Positions 12,304 to 21,437 of a DNA stretch of 64,000 bases are shown here, one piece after another; the first letter of the stretch is position 1, and the number at the start of each line of letters is the position of its first letter. The notes under the pieces were generated by a model that saw nothing but the letters and a program-made list of their open reading frames with translations, searched no databases and was not told the DNA's origin. The DNA comes from Gonocerus acuteangulatus (lineage: Eukaryota; Arthropoda; Insecta; Hemiptera; Coreidae): the NCBI GenBank assembly GCA_946811695.1, contig OX328123.1, positions 122,910,429 to 122,974,428 on the forward strand, read 5' to 3'. The translations under genes were made by a program, and so were the position numbers.

Positions 12304-13337
12304 CAGTGATGGGCAATAGTGCTATTCTATATTAACTGTTCAAACTGCTAATGCTAATAATGATCAGCAGTTAGAAATAACACAACCGCTAACTGCTAAT
12401 TCTTATCGAACAGTGAATGTGAGAAAGTACTATGGCATGGTATTCACACAAAATGCTGGCTACTACATTCTTATTTCCTAAAGTTATTTATATATGTAAA
12501 TTCCTTAGATTATATAAGCACCATATTCATCAATCAAAATGAAAATAACGTCTAATTAATGACTTTTTTCATAAAATTTGTAATTTCTGAAGATTTTTTC
12601 TTCATTTTAATTTTTTTTAACCGCAATAATTTTTTTAATATGTGCAATAATTATTTTTTAGCAGCCTAAGGTTTATAGATACTTTGTTTTCTGTAGTAGA
12701 TAATGTTTCGATTGTTATAATGGTCTATAATTTTTTCCCTATTTTTTAATTTGAGATGTTTTGAAGGTACTCCATTTTTGTAAAATTATTGAACGTACAA
12801 ATGTACTGCTTTATTTTCTTCTATCTCATTTTATTATTCATCATTCTTTATTAATTTTAAATGTTTATTATATTTTGAAAATTGTTCTTAATAATTAATT
12901 AATAATTTTATTAATAATTAATAGTATTTTATTAATTTCCTTATCCTTAACATTCAAGAGTTATCATGTGTTCTTTATTCTAAGCGCTTTAGTGATGACG
13001 ATGAGTGTAGAGATTAAATTCGCAGGTTAGCAGCTCGGAGGACAAGGTTTTTGGCACAGAGGAAGAGAATCGGTAGAGCTATCTGCTAACTGATTTCTCC
13101 TATAACGATGCGCAAGAGATTAAATTAGCAGGTTAGCAGCTCGGAGGACAAGGTTGTCGGCACAGAGAAAGAGAATCTGTAGAGCTAACTGCTACGATTT
13201 GGATTGAAGGGTTTTAACAGCGGCTCCTAAACTGCTAACCACAGAATCTGTTATTTCTAGTTGTTAACAGGAACCTGATATCGCTAATGGTGATTAACAG
13301 CTAAAAATAAGAGATCTGCTAATAGCAACCCTCACTA
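12304..13337. mobile_element. hAT-like non-autonomous element with 8-bp duplication
   Basis: The 1,034-bp element starts CAGTGATGGGCAATAGTGC, typical of hAT termini, and ends with an imperfect complement (CAACCCTCACTA). Both sides carry GAACTAAG (12296-12303 and 13338-13345), an 8-bp target-site duplication as expected for hAT. The interior has a tandem block (GCAGGTTAGCAGCTCGGAGG at about 13020 and 13130) and many GCTAAC words. No transposase. Confidence 0.8.
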
Positions 13338-13345
13338 GAACTAAG

Positions 13346-13390
13346 TCTCATCTATGCACACAATGGGGTCAGACCTATGTCTGACCTGAG
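13346..13390. repeat. Minisatellite remnant left of the viral insertion
   Basis: GGGGTCAGACCTATGTCTG and flanks match the units at 11718-12205. The viral capsid frame begins immediately after, at about 13391. Confidence 0.75.
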
Positions 13391-13687
13391 CTTTTATTCT
13401 ACAAAACCACTCCTCAAAGACCGTTTCATACAATGTCTCAACCTCAAGTCCATATAGGTGTGTTACCTGTACAATCCAATGCTCCAAGTGATGTAGATGC
13501 TTCTTTTGTAAATGCCTCAGCATTATATTATATAGAAACTGAGATTGTATTAAATTCAAATATTAACTCTTTGTATAACAGAGCTGACATTGTGGAACAT
13601 GTCAGAGCTGTATATGATAGAGATTACAGTGTCCACGGTATGTATAATGTGGAACACTATCAAGGAATGGTGTCATGTACAAAATAA
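13391..13687 (+). pseudogene. Endogenous densovirus capsid (VP) C-terminal fragment
   Basis: An open frame of 98 codons, entered without a start at the minisatellite junction and ending at TAA 13685-13687. The pattern RPFHT followed by SQPQVHIGV and a later FVNASALYYIETE segment resembles the C-terminal end of ambisense densovirus capsid proteins, where a Ser-Gln-Pro ... His-Ile-Gly-Val element precedes the last strands. The N-terminal bulk, including any phospholipase domain, is missing. Homology runs upstream of the in-frame ATG at 13433, so that ATG is not the real start. The stop codon overlaps AATAAA at 13683-13688. It converges on the minus-strand NS frame, as in ambisense densoviruses. 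Confidence 0.7.
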
Positions 13688-13719
13688 AAGACAATATTAT
13701 TGTAAAATGTATTTTTATT
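13683..13719. terminator. Back-to-back poly(A) signals of the viral gene pair
   Basis: AATAAA on plus (13683-13688) overlaps the VP stop. AATAAA on minus (13719-13714) overlaps the NS stop (13720-13718). The two convergent stops are about 30 bp apart. Such compact overlap is the organisation expected at the centre of an ambisense densovirus genome. Confidence 0.6.
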
Positions 13720-14402
13720 AACCTCCTTTCTCTATAATACTATATTCCTCCAATAACCGAACAAAGGCTATTGGAAGGATTTTTAACATGTGGTTGCTAA
13801 AATCATATGGCTTAAAACTATAACTGGTCATTCGAACTTCGAATTCTTTGTTCTGAGGAAAAACACGTCTGTTAGTTGCAATAAGGGTCGGTGTTTTAGT
13901 AACCGGCCTATGTGTTTTATATTTAATATTAGCAGACATGTTTGCTCCTGAGAACAATAATTTAAACGTTTCGAATGATGCAGGTTCAACTGAAATGCTC
14001 GTCCATTAGAAGGAGATTACGGTCAATACAATCTTCAAAGGGAAATTGTGAATACTTGTTAAAGTTACCTATTATTCCAAAGTTGATCATAACTTCGGAG
14101 AGAAGTGAACACAATCACGTTTTACCGCAATCAGGAGGTCCATAGAACTCAATGCAAAGACGCTTGCCTGATTTCTTTGCTAGTAAACAATATATACTAG
14201 TCAGAAAGGATTCAAGCGTAATTGCGTTATGTGTAGCTTGAAATTCTAGGAATTCACGCAGAAGTGATACAGACGTGCCTTCATCGTAATACTCCTCAAG
14301 TACATTGCCGTCTATTGAACTGTATAACTTCATAACAGACTGATTTCTATGAATATTACACAATTCTATAAACGACATGCGGGAAAGGCGTTGTCTGTAC
14401 AA
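13718..14402 (-). pseudogene. Endogenous densovirus NS1 helicase region, broken
   Basis: This carries the superfamily-3 helicase part of a parvoviral NS1. A frame at 14402-14115 ends with a Walker A motif (FYGPPDCGKT) immediately followed by an in-frame TGA. A Walker B-like acidic block with a preceding FPFEDC segment lies at about 14030-14000. A further frame at about 13990-13718 has the downstream region (TKTPTLIATNRR, then FEVRMTSY), which in parvoviruses follows Walker B and includes the sensor Asn and the Arg finger region. At least one stop and one frameshift separate these pieces, so no intact helicase can be made. The stop at 13720 overlaps a poly(A) signal. Confidence 0.78.
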
Positions 14403-14433
14403 CTCCAGTGATTGTTGTAAAACAGGGTGTGAA

Positions 14434-15365
14434 TCAGTATACAGACCGTATTCTCCTTCTAACCAGACACGGGAGCGAGATGGGAGTTATCAGGTGGCAT
14501 AAGAGCCATGAAAGGACGATTGTCTTTGTGAGACCTTTTTTCTTCGGTCTCGGTTCAACAAGTCCTGCATGGATTTTATGATTCCCTGTACTCGCGACAT
14601 CAGCATCATGTCGGTCCCATCCTCCATTACAAATTGAATTTTCATCGCTCGCCGTCTCCACCATTACTCTTGGGGCAGGCCGATCACCTCCTTCGTCGGA
14701 TACAACGACATTTGGAGAAGATAGGTACCTCTCCGTCCCATTACCTCTGTAGTAGACGAGGTACCTCGGCCATACACAGATATATGAGAGGAGAGCTCCA
14801 TATCGGTCAACCCCGAATTCCCTGATGCGAAAAGAGCGGTGAAGTCGACGGGCTCCTGCTTCCCCTGCTCCACTGAATCCTCTTGAGGAAATGCCTGCAG
14901 CTCCTCGAAGTCTTTGGAACCAGAGGCAACGGCAGGTGGAGTTGGGGTATGCGCAGTCGTAAAGGATGTGGAGATGGTCCCGTCCACGCTGGTAATGGAG
15001 GCTGATGACGATGAGCTGTCCTCCGCCCGACGTTTGTTGAAGGCATTCAATGTTGTCACGAAGGCTGTTCGTGCCTTCATGTAAGTCGACGACAGGCAGG
15101 ATTGAGTGCAGGAATCTTCTATGCGTTGGGACAGACAAGAAATCAAGCGAGGCCTGTTGTTTGAACAGGTCCCACCATCCATCTCGTCCATGCTCTGCAG
15201 ACAGGTCCACAGCTCCATCACAAGGCTCTGCGCGTCCATGCTGTCGAGGCTCGCCATCACCTCCGTCAAGAAGGTCATAGCCGCCACCATCGGGTCCTTC
15301 GCTACCAGAAGTACCAGCTTCATAAAACCAAAGAGGGTCTGCAACGGCCTCCGCTCCGTCTTGGT
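14434..15365 (-). pseudogene. Endogenous densovirus NS1 N-terminal (HuH) region
   Basis: A long minus frame from a 3' splice site at 15366 down to a TGA at 14436-14434. It contains GGGQL then RDHLHILYDC and a Cys-rich tail (STCRC). His-Leu-His is a HuH-type metal-binding motif of the rolling-circle nickase domain that opens parvovirus NS1. A later YLVYYRGNGTERYL segment fits the linker before the helicase. The frame has no ATG of its own; a 74-nt intron (15439-15366, GTATG...TTGTAG) joins it in phase to an upstream exon. The stop at 14434 separates it from the helicase frame, so the protein is truncated. An alternative frame overlaps it completely. Confidence 0.65.
14664..15344 (-). CDS. NS2-like frame overlapping NS1
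   Basis: About 226 open codons in another frame across the NS1 N-terminal region. The frame opens at TTG; the first ATG is a few codons in. The product would be Ser/Thr-rich in its middle (a run of Ser near 15010) and acidic later. Ambisense densoviruses encode NS2 by leaky scanning in a frame that overlaps NS1 in just this way, which is the basis for the call. No domain is recognised. The frame lacks stops for 680 bp although it overlaps a second open frame. Expression is not implied. Confidence 0.5.
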   Translation of the reverse strand: MQTLFGFMKLVLLVAKDPMVAAMTFLTEVMASLDSMDAQSLVMELWTCLQSMDEMDGGTCSNNRPRLISCLSQRIEDSCTQSCLSSTYMKARTAFVTTLNAFNKRRAEDSSSSSASITSVDGTISTSFTTAHTPTPPAVASGSKDFEELQAFPQEDSVEQGKQEPVDFTALFASGNSGLTDMELSSHISVYGRGTSSTTEVMGRRGTYLLQMSLYPTKEVIGLPQE

Positions 15366-15439
15366 CTACAATGTACAAGTTATTAGATACAATACATAAG
15401 ATATGTAAACTAAATATATACCTATAAACGAGAACATAC

Positions 15440-15548
15440 CTTCTTGCAGGAAGCCTGCAAGGAATTCCTCGAAACTCTTCGTTTCTTCTGCGGCGGGAGA
15501 AAGTCCTCGTTTCCCTCCGCGTTTACGATGGAGTCCTGTTAGCCACAT
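15440..15548 (-). CDS. Possible NS1 first coding exon
   Basis: On minus, from ATG 15548-15546 to a donor G|GTATG at 15440/15439. It encodes a basic start followed by an acidic FEEFLAGFL segment. Splicing to the acceptor at 15366/15365 keeps the NS1 frame open. The ATG overlaps the end of the preceding small frame, whose stop is at 15541-15539. The link is inferred from canonical splice sites and phase; no transcript evidence is available. Confidence 0.4.
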
Positions 15549-15646
15549 TGCTCGGGTGATGCACAAAGCTCGACAGTTTCCTCGACAAATTCTTCAATAT
15601 CAGATAACTGTTCTGAAGTAAGTAAGTTACCACTGGAGTGTGACAT
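15539..15646 (-). CDS. Small first frame of the viral transcript (35 codons)
   Basis: The first ATG (15646-15644) downstream of the viral promoter opens a 35-codon acidic frame (TSEQLSDIEEFVEETVELC) with stop TAA at 15541-15539. The next frame's ATG sits inside its last codons. In ambisense densoviruses the first NS-side frame is NS3; this one is far too short to be a full NS3, so it is either a truncated NS3 or an upstream frame. Confidence 0.4.
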   Translation of the reverse strand: MSHSSGNLLTSEQLSDIEEFVEETVELCASPEQCG

Positions 15647-15666
15647 GTTGAGGAGACAGACTAAGA

Positions 15667-15703
15667 GACTGATACTTAGTTGGAAATGCGTCCAGTATAT
15701 AAA
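15667..15703 (-). promoter_or_regulatory. Viral NS promoter: TATA box plus arthropod initiator
   Basis: On minus, TTTATATA (15703-15696) is followed 33 nt later by the arthropod initiator TCAGT (A at 15670), and the first ATG is 24 nt further at 15646. Spacing and initiator match known densovirus promoters and insect core promoters. The element looks undamaged. Confidence 0.65.
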
Positions 15704-16100
15704 GTGAACCCCCCACCCCAACCGTGAACACGTGGAAGACACATGCATGCTTGACCTTTCGGGGACTTAGAACGGAGATTTCATAAAACTTCCCATCCCG
15801 TCCTCCTCCTCCTACATACAAAAAAATGACCCGGGAACCGGTCAAGCGGGAAGGTGCTATTTCTCTACAGACTCACAGGTGTCGTACACGAGCATGCGCG
15901 TAGCGCGCTCGTCGACCGTCAGTCCACCATCAGACGCTACATTCACATTATATATGGAATATATATTACCATGCCATTGATGGTCTTTATCGACGACGGC
16001 ATCAGTGCTAGACACATTCTTCTTTACCTTTAACGGTGCAAAGTTTGGTTTATATTTATAATTCAAACAGGGTACATCCTTATGATCTAGAACATTAAAA
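15704..16100. other. Right flank of the viral insertion, unassigned
   Basis: GC-richer than its surroundings and bounded on the right by minisatellite remnants. It contains an unrecognised 69-codon minus frame (16066-15857) with TVDERATRMLVYD, and an imperfect palindrome around GAGCATGCGCGTAGCGCGCTC at about 15891. Position suggests viral leader or terminal-repeat-proximal DNA, but nothing proves it. Confidence 0.4.
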
Positions 16101-16103
16101 AGT

Positions 16104-16150
16104 GGGGCCAGGTCTACATCTGCTATATGCTCCCAGTAGGGCCAGTCCTG
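16104..16150. repeat. Minisatellite remnant right of the viral insertion
   Basis: ATGCTCCCAGTAGGGCCAGT matches the array units at 11718-12205, so array DNA flanks the viral block on both sides. Confidence 0.75.
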
Positions 16151-16240
16151 CTAGGTTCAAAAAAGAGCTTCTTAATATTTATTCAGCAGTTGTCTGCTTA
16201 TGTACAAAGAAATATAGGAAACTTATTTACATTTACTTAC

Positions 16241-16372
16241 TCTCTCCTAATTTAAGTTTCTTGTTTGATATGTTATCACATGGCGATTCACAGGCTAAGT
16301 CTTGGTCAGGATGGCAATCAGCTATTTTCAAGTCTGGTTCCTCCTTTACTTCCGAAATGATATCCTTAGAAT
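16241..16372 (-). CDS. Internal exon of host gene B, acidic with VKEEP
   Basis: On minus, acceptor TTCTACAG at 16373 and consensus donor GTAAGT at 16240-16235 enclose 132 bp, open throughout in the frame reading SEVKEEPDLK and ending KKLKLGE. VKEE fits the sumoylation consensus (hydrophobic-Lys-x-Glu). Its entry phase exactly completes the split codon left by the exon at 21438-21482. Such short acidic exons are common in the N-termini of arthropod transcription regulators, but the gene is not recognised. Confidence 0.5.
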
Positions 16373-16652
16373 CTGTAGAATTAGAATAAATCAGTAAAAC
16401 AGATGCATTCCAAATGAAAATATAGGATATGGTTAAATGAATTGTCAATTTATGTCCACAAAAAAGGATTAATTTTAGTGTTTCCTCCCTCCCTTCTTAG
16501 GTTGGCCTAATGGCACAATCTGGAACAAATTTTTGGTTGTTTGTAATAGAACTTTCCGACCAGAAGTCGAAGAGGCCGAGTGAGTATTTTCCATCACTGA
16601 ACATTATCTTCAAGATATTTTGAGGGTAAATGTTTAATGTTTTTACAAAATA
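16373..16652. other. Intronic spacer
   Basis: No feature seen apart from short frames without domains. Confidence 0.4.
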
Positions 16653-16905
16653 TAGGGTAGCCCCAAAATAGTGTTTAAGCTTCAAGGTACTTATAGTATA
16701 ATTGATTTTAAGCAAAAAAAGTTGCTATGAGCATGACCGGAAATGCTTTCTGGAGGCGCTTGGGCTAAAGAATATACTAAAACCACTTTTTGCAGACTTC
16801 AAATCCTGGAAACTTCCCAACATGTGGTGTTATGGGAAAAAGCTTTAAATAGATGTTGTAGGCCACTAAATTCTATCTTTAATAATTAGTAATAATAGAT
16901 GTTCT

Positions 16906-17990
16906 ATGCTGACATTTTATAGAGCTTACACGAGATCAATCCTTGATTACGGATGTACAGCATATTCATCGGCCAGTCCAACTGTCCTCAAACAATTGGA
17001 CTTAATACACAACACCGGTATACGACTAGCAACAGGTGCATTTAGATCAAGCCCATGCAAAAGCCTATATGTTGAAGCTAATGAACCTCCACTAGAATAC
17101 AGACATCAACTCCTCTCCTTAAAGCAATTCATAAACCTCAAAGCCCTGAATAAGCCTTGTATAAAATCTATAATTGAAGATAACACAAGGCCTTATCGAG
17201 TCAAGCAAGAGCCTTAGAATAAAAGAATTTTGAACTATTCACGTAACTCAACTATTCTTCAAATACCACTTTTTTGTAATGAACTCCCACACCCGCCTTG
17301 GAGAATTAAAAAATTTAGTATAATTACAACATTATCAAAATATAAGAAACACAATCCCACATCAACTCATTTCTACAAATATCATTTTTACAAAATAGTA
17401 TCTGAGAATCCTGAAGCCCTCTACATTTTCACTGACGGATCCAAAACACTACACGGGACAGCATCTGCAGCACTCATTGACAACACAACATACCACTCAA
17501 AATTACCAAATGACACTAGCACATTCACAGCAGAACTTAACGGAATTCTTTTGGCCCTTTCAAATATTAGACATACTAACAGACACTGCATTATTTTTAC
17601 AGATTCTCTCAGCTCACTTCATTCCCTATCTGACATGTACAGTACACATCCATTGATTACACAAATACTATTACAACTTGACGATCTACAGGACAGAAAC
17701 ATTCATGTAGCATTTGTATGGATACCTGGAAATGACAACATACCAAGAAGTACGGACGTAGACAATAAAGCAAAATTAGCTACAAGACGAACAACTGAAG
17801 ACATTAATCAGATGACTAGACATGACATAAGCAATTTAATAAAAATACACATAATGAACAAGTGGCAAATTGACTGGACATACACACAAGACAACAAGTT
17901 ACGAGAGATTAAGCCGGCAATAGGAGCCTGGAGTTCCATTCGGAAATATTTTTTTATATCACAGATACGTCTGCGAGTAACAAGGAAAGC
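16906..17990 (+). pseudogene. I-group LINE fragment: RT C-terminus and RNase H
   Basis: Two adjacent frames. 16906-17214 carries the thumb and connection typical of I/Jockey-group elements (RSILDYGC, LDLIHNTGIRLATGAF, YVEANEPPL). 17230-17990 carries RNase H with its acidic residues in FTDGS (near 17430), FTAELNG and FTDSLSSL, and a degenerate fourth region (WIPGN ... VDNKAK). A stop and short frame change at about 17215 separate them. The endonuclease and RT core are missing and the 3' part is cut at about 17990, so it is a dead fragment. Confidence 0.8.
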
Positions 17991-18713
17991 GTAGAGAAAT
18001 ATTTTATTTCCAATTTGACATCTGAGGATGTCTACAAACTGCTGGAAGAAGTATCGGCCGATGAACTTGACTCAGACTCGACTCAGACTCGGACTTCGAC
18101 TACGAAGACGTGAGAACTGAAATTTTTGGGCCAGAAGCAACTGAAGAAAATCCACACTTTTCACTGATCTCATACCAATATAATTCAGATGATTCCCACA
18201 AATTTAAAATAACAATTAAAATAATTATATTTGCAAATGGTGTTCAACGTTAATGTTAAAATAATTGAAAATGTCCAACAAAATAATATTTAAACCAATA
18301 ATTATAAATGATTGGTTATTGTTATTTGTTATTCTAATAAAAATTGTCAAAAATTATTGAGTTTTCTTTTAAAATAAATAAACATTAGGTGTAACTAATG
18401 GGCGTCTATTGATACTAGCCCGCAAAGCAGCTGGAATTCCTCGCGTACTGATGTCCCTCCTGAAGGACACTTCAGAAAATGCAATTCCGGCTAGTTTTCT
18501 TTGTTGCATTACTATTAAACACATCAGACATGATTAAAAAAAAAATGTATCCATGAAAAATTCAACAAAAAAATTCATCAGTACACGGGGTATTCCCAGA
18601 AAATGACGTCAGCACCGAGAGTGTTAAACAGGACAGTACACACATTGATGATATTCTAAAATATTTAAAAAATAAGTTCCGTTTTTAGAAATCCTCCCTA
18701 TAAATTATTTATT

Positions 18714-18714
<1 letters not shown>
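17991..18714. other. Unassigned block between the LINE and a (TA)n array
   Basis: 18000-18180 contains an acidic Asp/Ser-rich frame remnant (near 18060-18110) that could be the N-terminal tail of a PiggyBac-like transposase, but this is weak. The rest is AT-rich. Confidence 0.3.

Positions 18715-18772
<58 letters not shown>
18715..18772. repeat. (TA)n microsatellite
   Basis: Continuous TA repeat of about 55 bp. Confidence 0.95.
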
Positions 18773-18776
<4 letters not shown>

Positions 18777-19329
18777 TTATTTACCTTTATAATTATTATT
18801 TTATTTTGTTTTCTTAAACAATGATAAATCTTTTCAGCTACTATAGTATCTTTTTGTATTTTCTTTTTTCATTTAGCTTTGTATTTCAACATTTAGCTTT
18901 GTTCGCACATTGAATTTAAGAGTAAATTGCCTTTGTTGTGTACTCTCAATAAATAAATAAATAATAATTCGTTTTTTATTATCCATAGGATAGAAACGTT
19001 TTGGCTCAGAATCGAATTTCCTTGATCTTGGTATCTTGAAGCTTAAACACTACTTTGGGCCACCCTGTATTAAGTAAACTTATTCCAAATGATACCAGGG
19101 ATAAGAAGTTTATGGAAACATGCTAAGATGACACAGTTCCAGCGAGTTGGACTCTTTTTGGTTTTGAAGGAAGGTACTGTGATAGAGAAGATAAGAAATA
19201 GAGGACATTAATTCTATTTTGCTCTACTTTATTGATTATAGCATTATAAATAGCTTTGGCTCCTTATTCATAAATATTTATACTTTTAACATACATAAAT
19301 ATTGTTTCTTTGATTCTGAAACTTTGATG

Positions 19330-19930
19330 ATTAAAAAAATCATTCTACTTTGGACAAAATGTAATTCATGAGTCTTGTGAAGCCCAAAAAAGTTCTTTTA
19401 CCACCTTTGCACTTAAAATTAGGCTTAATGAAGCAATATGTGAAGGCTTCGAATAAGGGCGGCACCTGCTACAAATATATCTGCAAGAAGTTCCCTGGAA
19501 TACCTGATGCTAAACTTAAAGAGGGAGTATTGTTGGGTCACAAATCAGAAAATTGATTTCTCATACCTTATTTGATAACATGTTGACAGATACTGAAAAC
19601 AGGCATGGATTGGTTTTTAGAGTGTTATAAAAATCATTCTGGGAAATTAGAAGGTTACAAATTACAAAAATATTGTAGAAAATATCTTTGAGAACTTTTG
19701 AAAGTTGGGCTGCAATATGAGTGTGTAAGTACATTCCCTGCACTCTGATTTGGACATTTTTTACAGAACATCTTGGCTGTATCAGGGAGGAGCAGGATGA
19801 AAGATTTCACCAGGAGAAAAAGGAAATGGAAAGACGCTACCAGAGAAAGTGGAATATAAATATGATAGCTGATTAGGAATGGTTGCTGAAAAAAAGATGT
19901 ATCAAATCCTTTCCATAGCACGAACTCTAC
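19330..19930 (+). pseudogene. Relic of a repeated arthropod transposon-derived ORF
   Basis: Frame pieces at 19368-19556 (VLLPPLHLKLGLMKQYVKA, CKKFPGIPDAKLKEG) and at about 19770-19880 (REEQDERFHQEKKEMERR) match in order a large uncharacterised protein family that is repeated in many arthropod genomes and behaves like transposon cargo. Stops and frame changes separate the pieces, and the region just before the FHQ motif is lost. The transposon class of the parent is not established here. Confidence 0.5.
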
Positions 19931-20699
19931 AAAACGTTCATTTCAAGGCAGTATGTAAAAAACAGCTTAAATTTTCAAATTTAAGTGATGATGTGAAACA
20001 ATAGTTAATTTTGAAGAGTTTTGTTCAAAATTAACTATTATGGTAAATTATGGATTTATATACTTATATTTAATAATATACCATAAATTCAATAGAGGCT
20101 AGTATAAAAATGCACATTTCACTACTTCCTGTACTGTGAAAAACTGGTACGTGATGGAGAAAAACAAAGTTCATATTCTGATTCAGCATAGTCAAATTAG
20201 GGTTGACAACATATTACCGTAAAACGGGGTGAATAGAAACAGTAGGGTGAATAGAAATGAAACTTCATGTGTATAATCTATTTCCTACTTAACTATGGGT
20301 AAATAGTGGCAACTATTATTTTTTTTAGGTTGCTTTTACTTTAGGCTGAAACGGAAATAATGGTTTGTTTGGTTGGCAGCACTGGTTCCTGTTTGTTTGT
20401 CTTGAATTTTACCACACGATTCTTGTGTATTTTTATCCACTTTGATTTTTCCAGGTAAGTCATAATACGTAGTGTTCCTCAAAGTAAATAGCTGTACAAA
20501 ACATAGTTTAATTATTCATATAAAAGATTAAGGCTTACTTTAACCTTTAACTTTAACAATATTATTTCAAAAATTATTCATATTTTTTAGGTTAGGTTTC
20601 CAGAATTTACGGGGTGAATAGAAACACATAATTTTTAGTGTTTCTATTCACACCACAAGAAAAATGTAATGCTAAATCACATTAATACTATTTATTTAT

Positions 20700-20904
20700 T
20701 TAAATTTTAACGTCCATTTATTATTAACTACAAATTTTAGGACGAGTTATCTATAGGTTACCACCCTTTTCTAGCCAGGATAGGGGTGATGCCTTTTCTT
20801 TTTTCGAAAGAAAAGCCACCACCCCTAGTGGGAATCGAACCCACGACCTTTGGCACAGAGTGTTAAGTGCTCATGCCTTAACCCTCACGGCCACCGGGTC
20901 TCCA
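20700..20904 (-). mobile_element. tRNA-derived SINE, family A
   Basis: On minus, a tRNA-like head (GGTGGCCGTGAGGGTTAAGG as box A region; GTGGGTTCGATTCCCACTAG as box B) is followed by a body with CCAGGATAGGGGTGATGCC in complement and an AT-rich tail. It is inserted in the pogo-like element. Further copies are at 41816, 48777 and 48973. Confidence 0.8.
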
Positions 20905-20993
20905 CATTTATACTATATAAAATACATTTTGTGTGTTACGTATTTATGTCGGACATTTATTTGTCACAGCTGTTTTGTTTCAGGGCCCAGTAA

Positions 20994-21188
20994 AATGCCA
21001 AGAAAATACAAACCGGTGGTTGCAGGGGGCTACAAAAAGCACAATCCAAAAATAATCGAACATACACTTTCTGACATATAGAAGAGACTAAGCCTTCGGA
21101 AGTCTGCTGAGAAACATGGTTTGCTTTATAGTGTTATTTATCGACACTTGAAAAGAGGTCGCAATATGAAGAAACCACTCTTATTTCC
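20994..21188 (+). pseudogene. Pogo-type transposase N-terminal fragment
   Basis: From ATG 20994, the frame MPRKYKP ... continues to an in-frame TAG at about 21079. Beyond it, KSAEKHGLLYSVIYRHLKRG follows in the same frame, a helix-turn-helix typical of pogo/Psq proteins. It ends at the junction at about 21190. No catalytic domain remains. Confidence 0.5.
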
Positions 21189-21189
21189 G

Positions 21190-21305
21190 TAGGGGTTCTG
21201 AAACATAAAATTTTCTAGTCGGCACTTCTGGATTGCATCATGAAGTCAGCCTTATAAGAGGGACTCTTCCCTATGGAGGGAGGGAGGAACCGCGCTAATA
21301 CCAGG
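21190..21305. mobile_element. Right-end fragment, TTAGCGCGGTT family
   Basis: TTTCTAGTCGGCACTTCTGG and GGGAGGAACCGCGCTAA match the terminal blocks at 40260-40376 and 63716-63822. Confidence 0.7.
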
Positions 21306-21437
21306 CCACCTATATGCAAGAGCTGAAAAAACATATCATTCGAAAAGAAATTCACATCAGAAATTGCATTTTGTTATATTAGATCACTAATAATATTACC
21401 TTACTTTCTTTAAAAAAAAACAATATAGTAAAACTAC

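Larger units (their letters stand above)
16653..19069. mobile_element. Mariner/Tc1-type inverted-repeat element, host of a LINE
   Basis: The left end TAGGGTAGCCCCAAAATAGT with GTTTAAGCTTCAAGGTAC (16653-16695) is repeated in complement at about 19024-19069 (GGTATCTTGAAGCTTAAACA, then GGGCCACCCTGTA). TA sits at both borders. These terminal repeats of about 45 bp resemble Tc1/mariner ends. The interior is occupied mainly by a LINE fragment, an unassigned block and a (TA)n array, so the original element was probably a MITE. Confidence 0.55.
20217..21188 (+). mobile_element. Pogo-like element, second family, 3' truncated
   Basis: Begins after TA (20215-20216) with CCGTAAAACGGGGTGAATAG. The subterminal word GGGTGAATAGAAACA recurs near 20250, near 20611 and inverted near 20640. 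A transposase N-terminus follows after a SINE insertion. The right end is cut at about 21190 by another repeat. The layout parallels the element at 10005-11151. Confidence 0.6.

Noticed and set aside
14434..15365. A host gene instead of NS1
   Set aside because: The HuH motif, overlapping second frame, short intron and position next to the SF3 helicase segment fit a densovirus much better.
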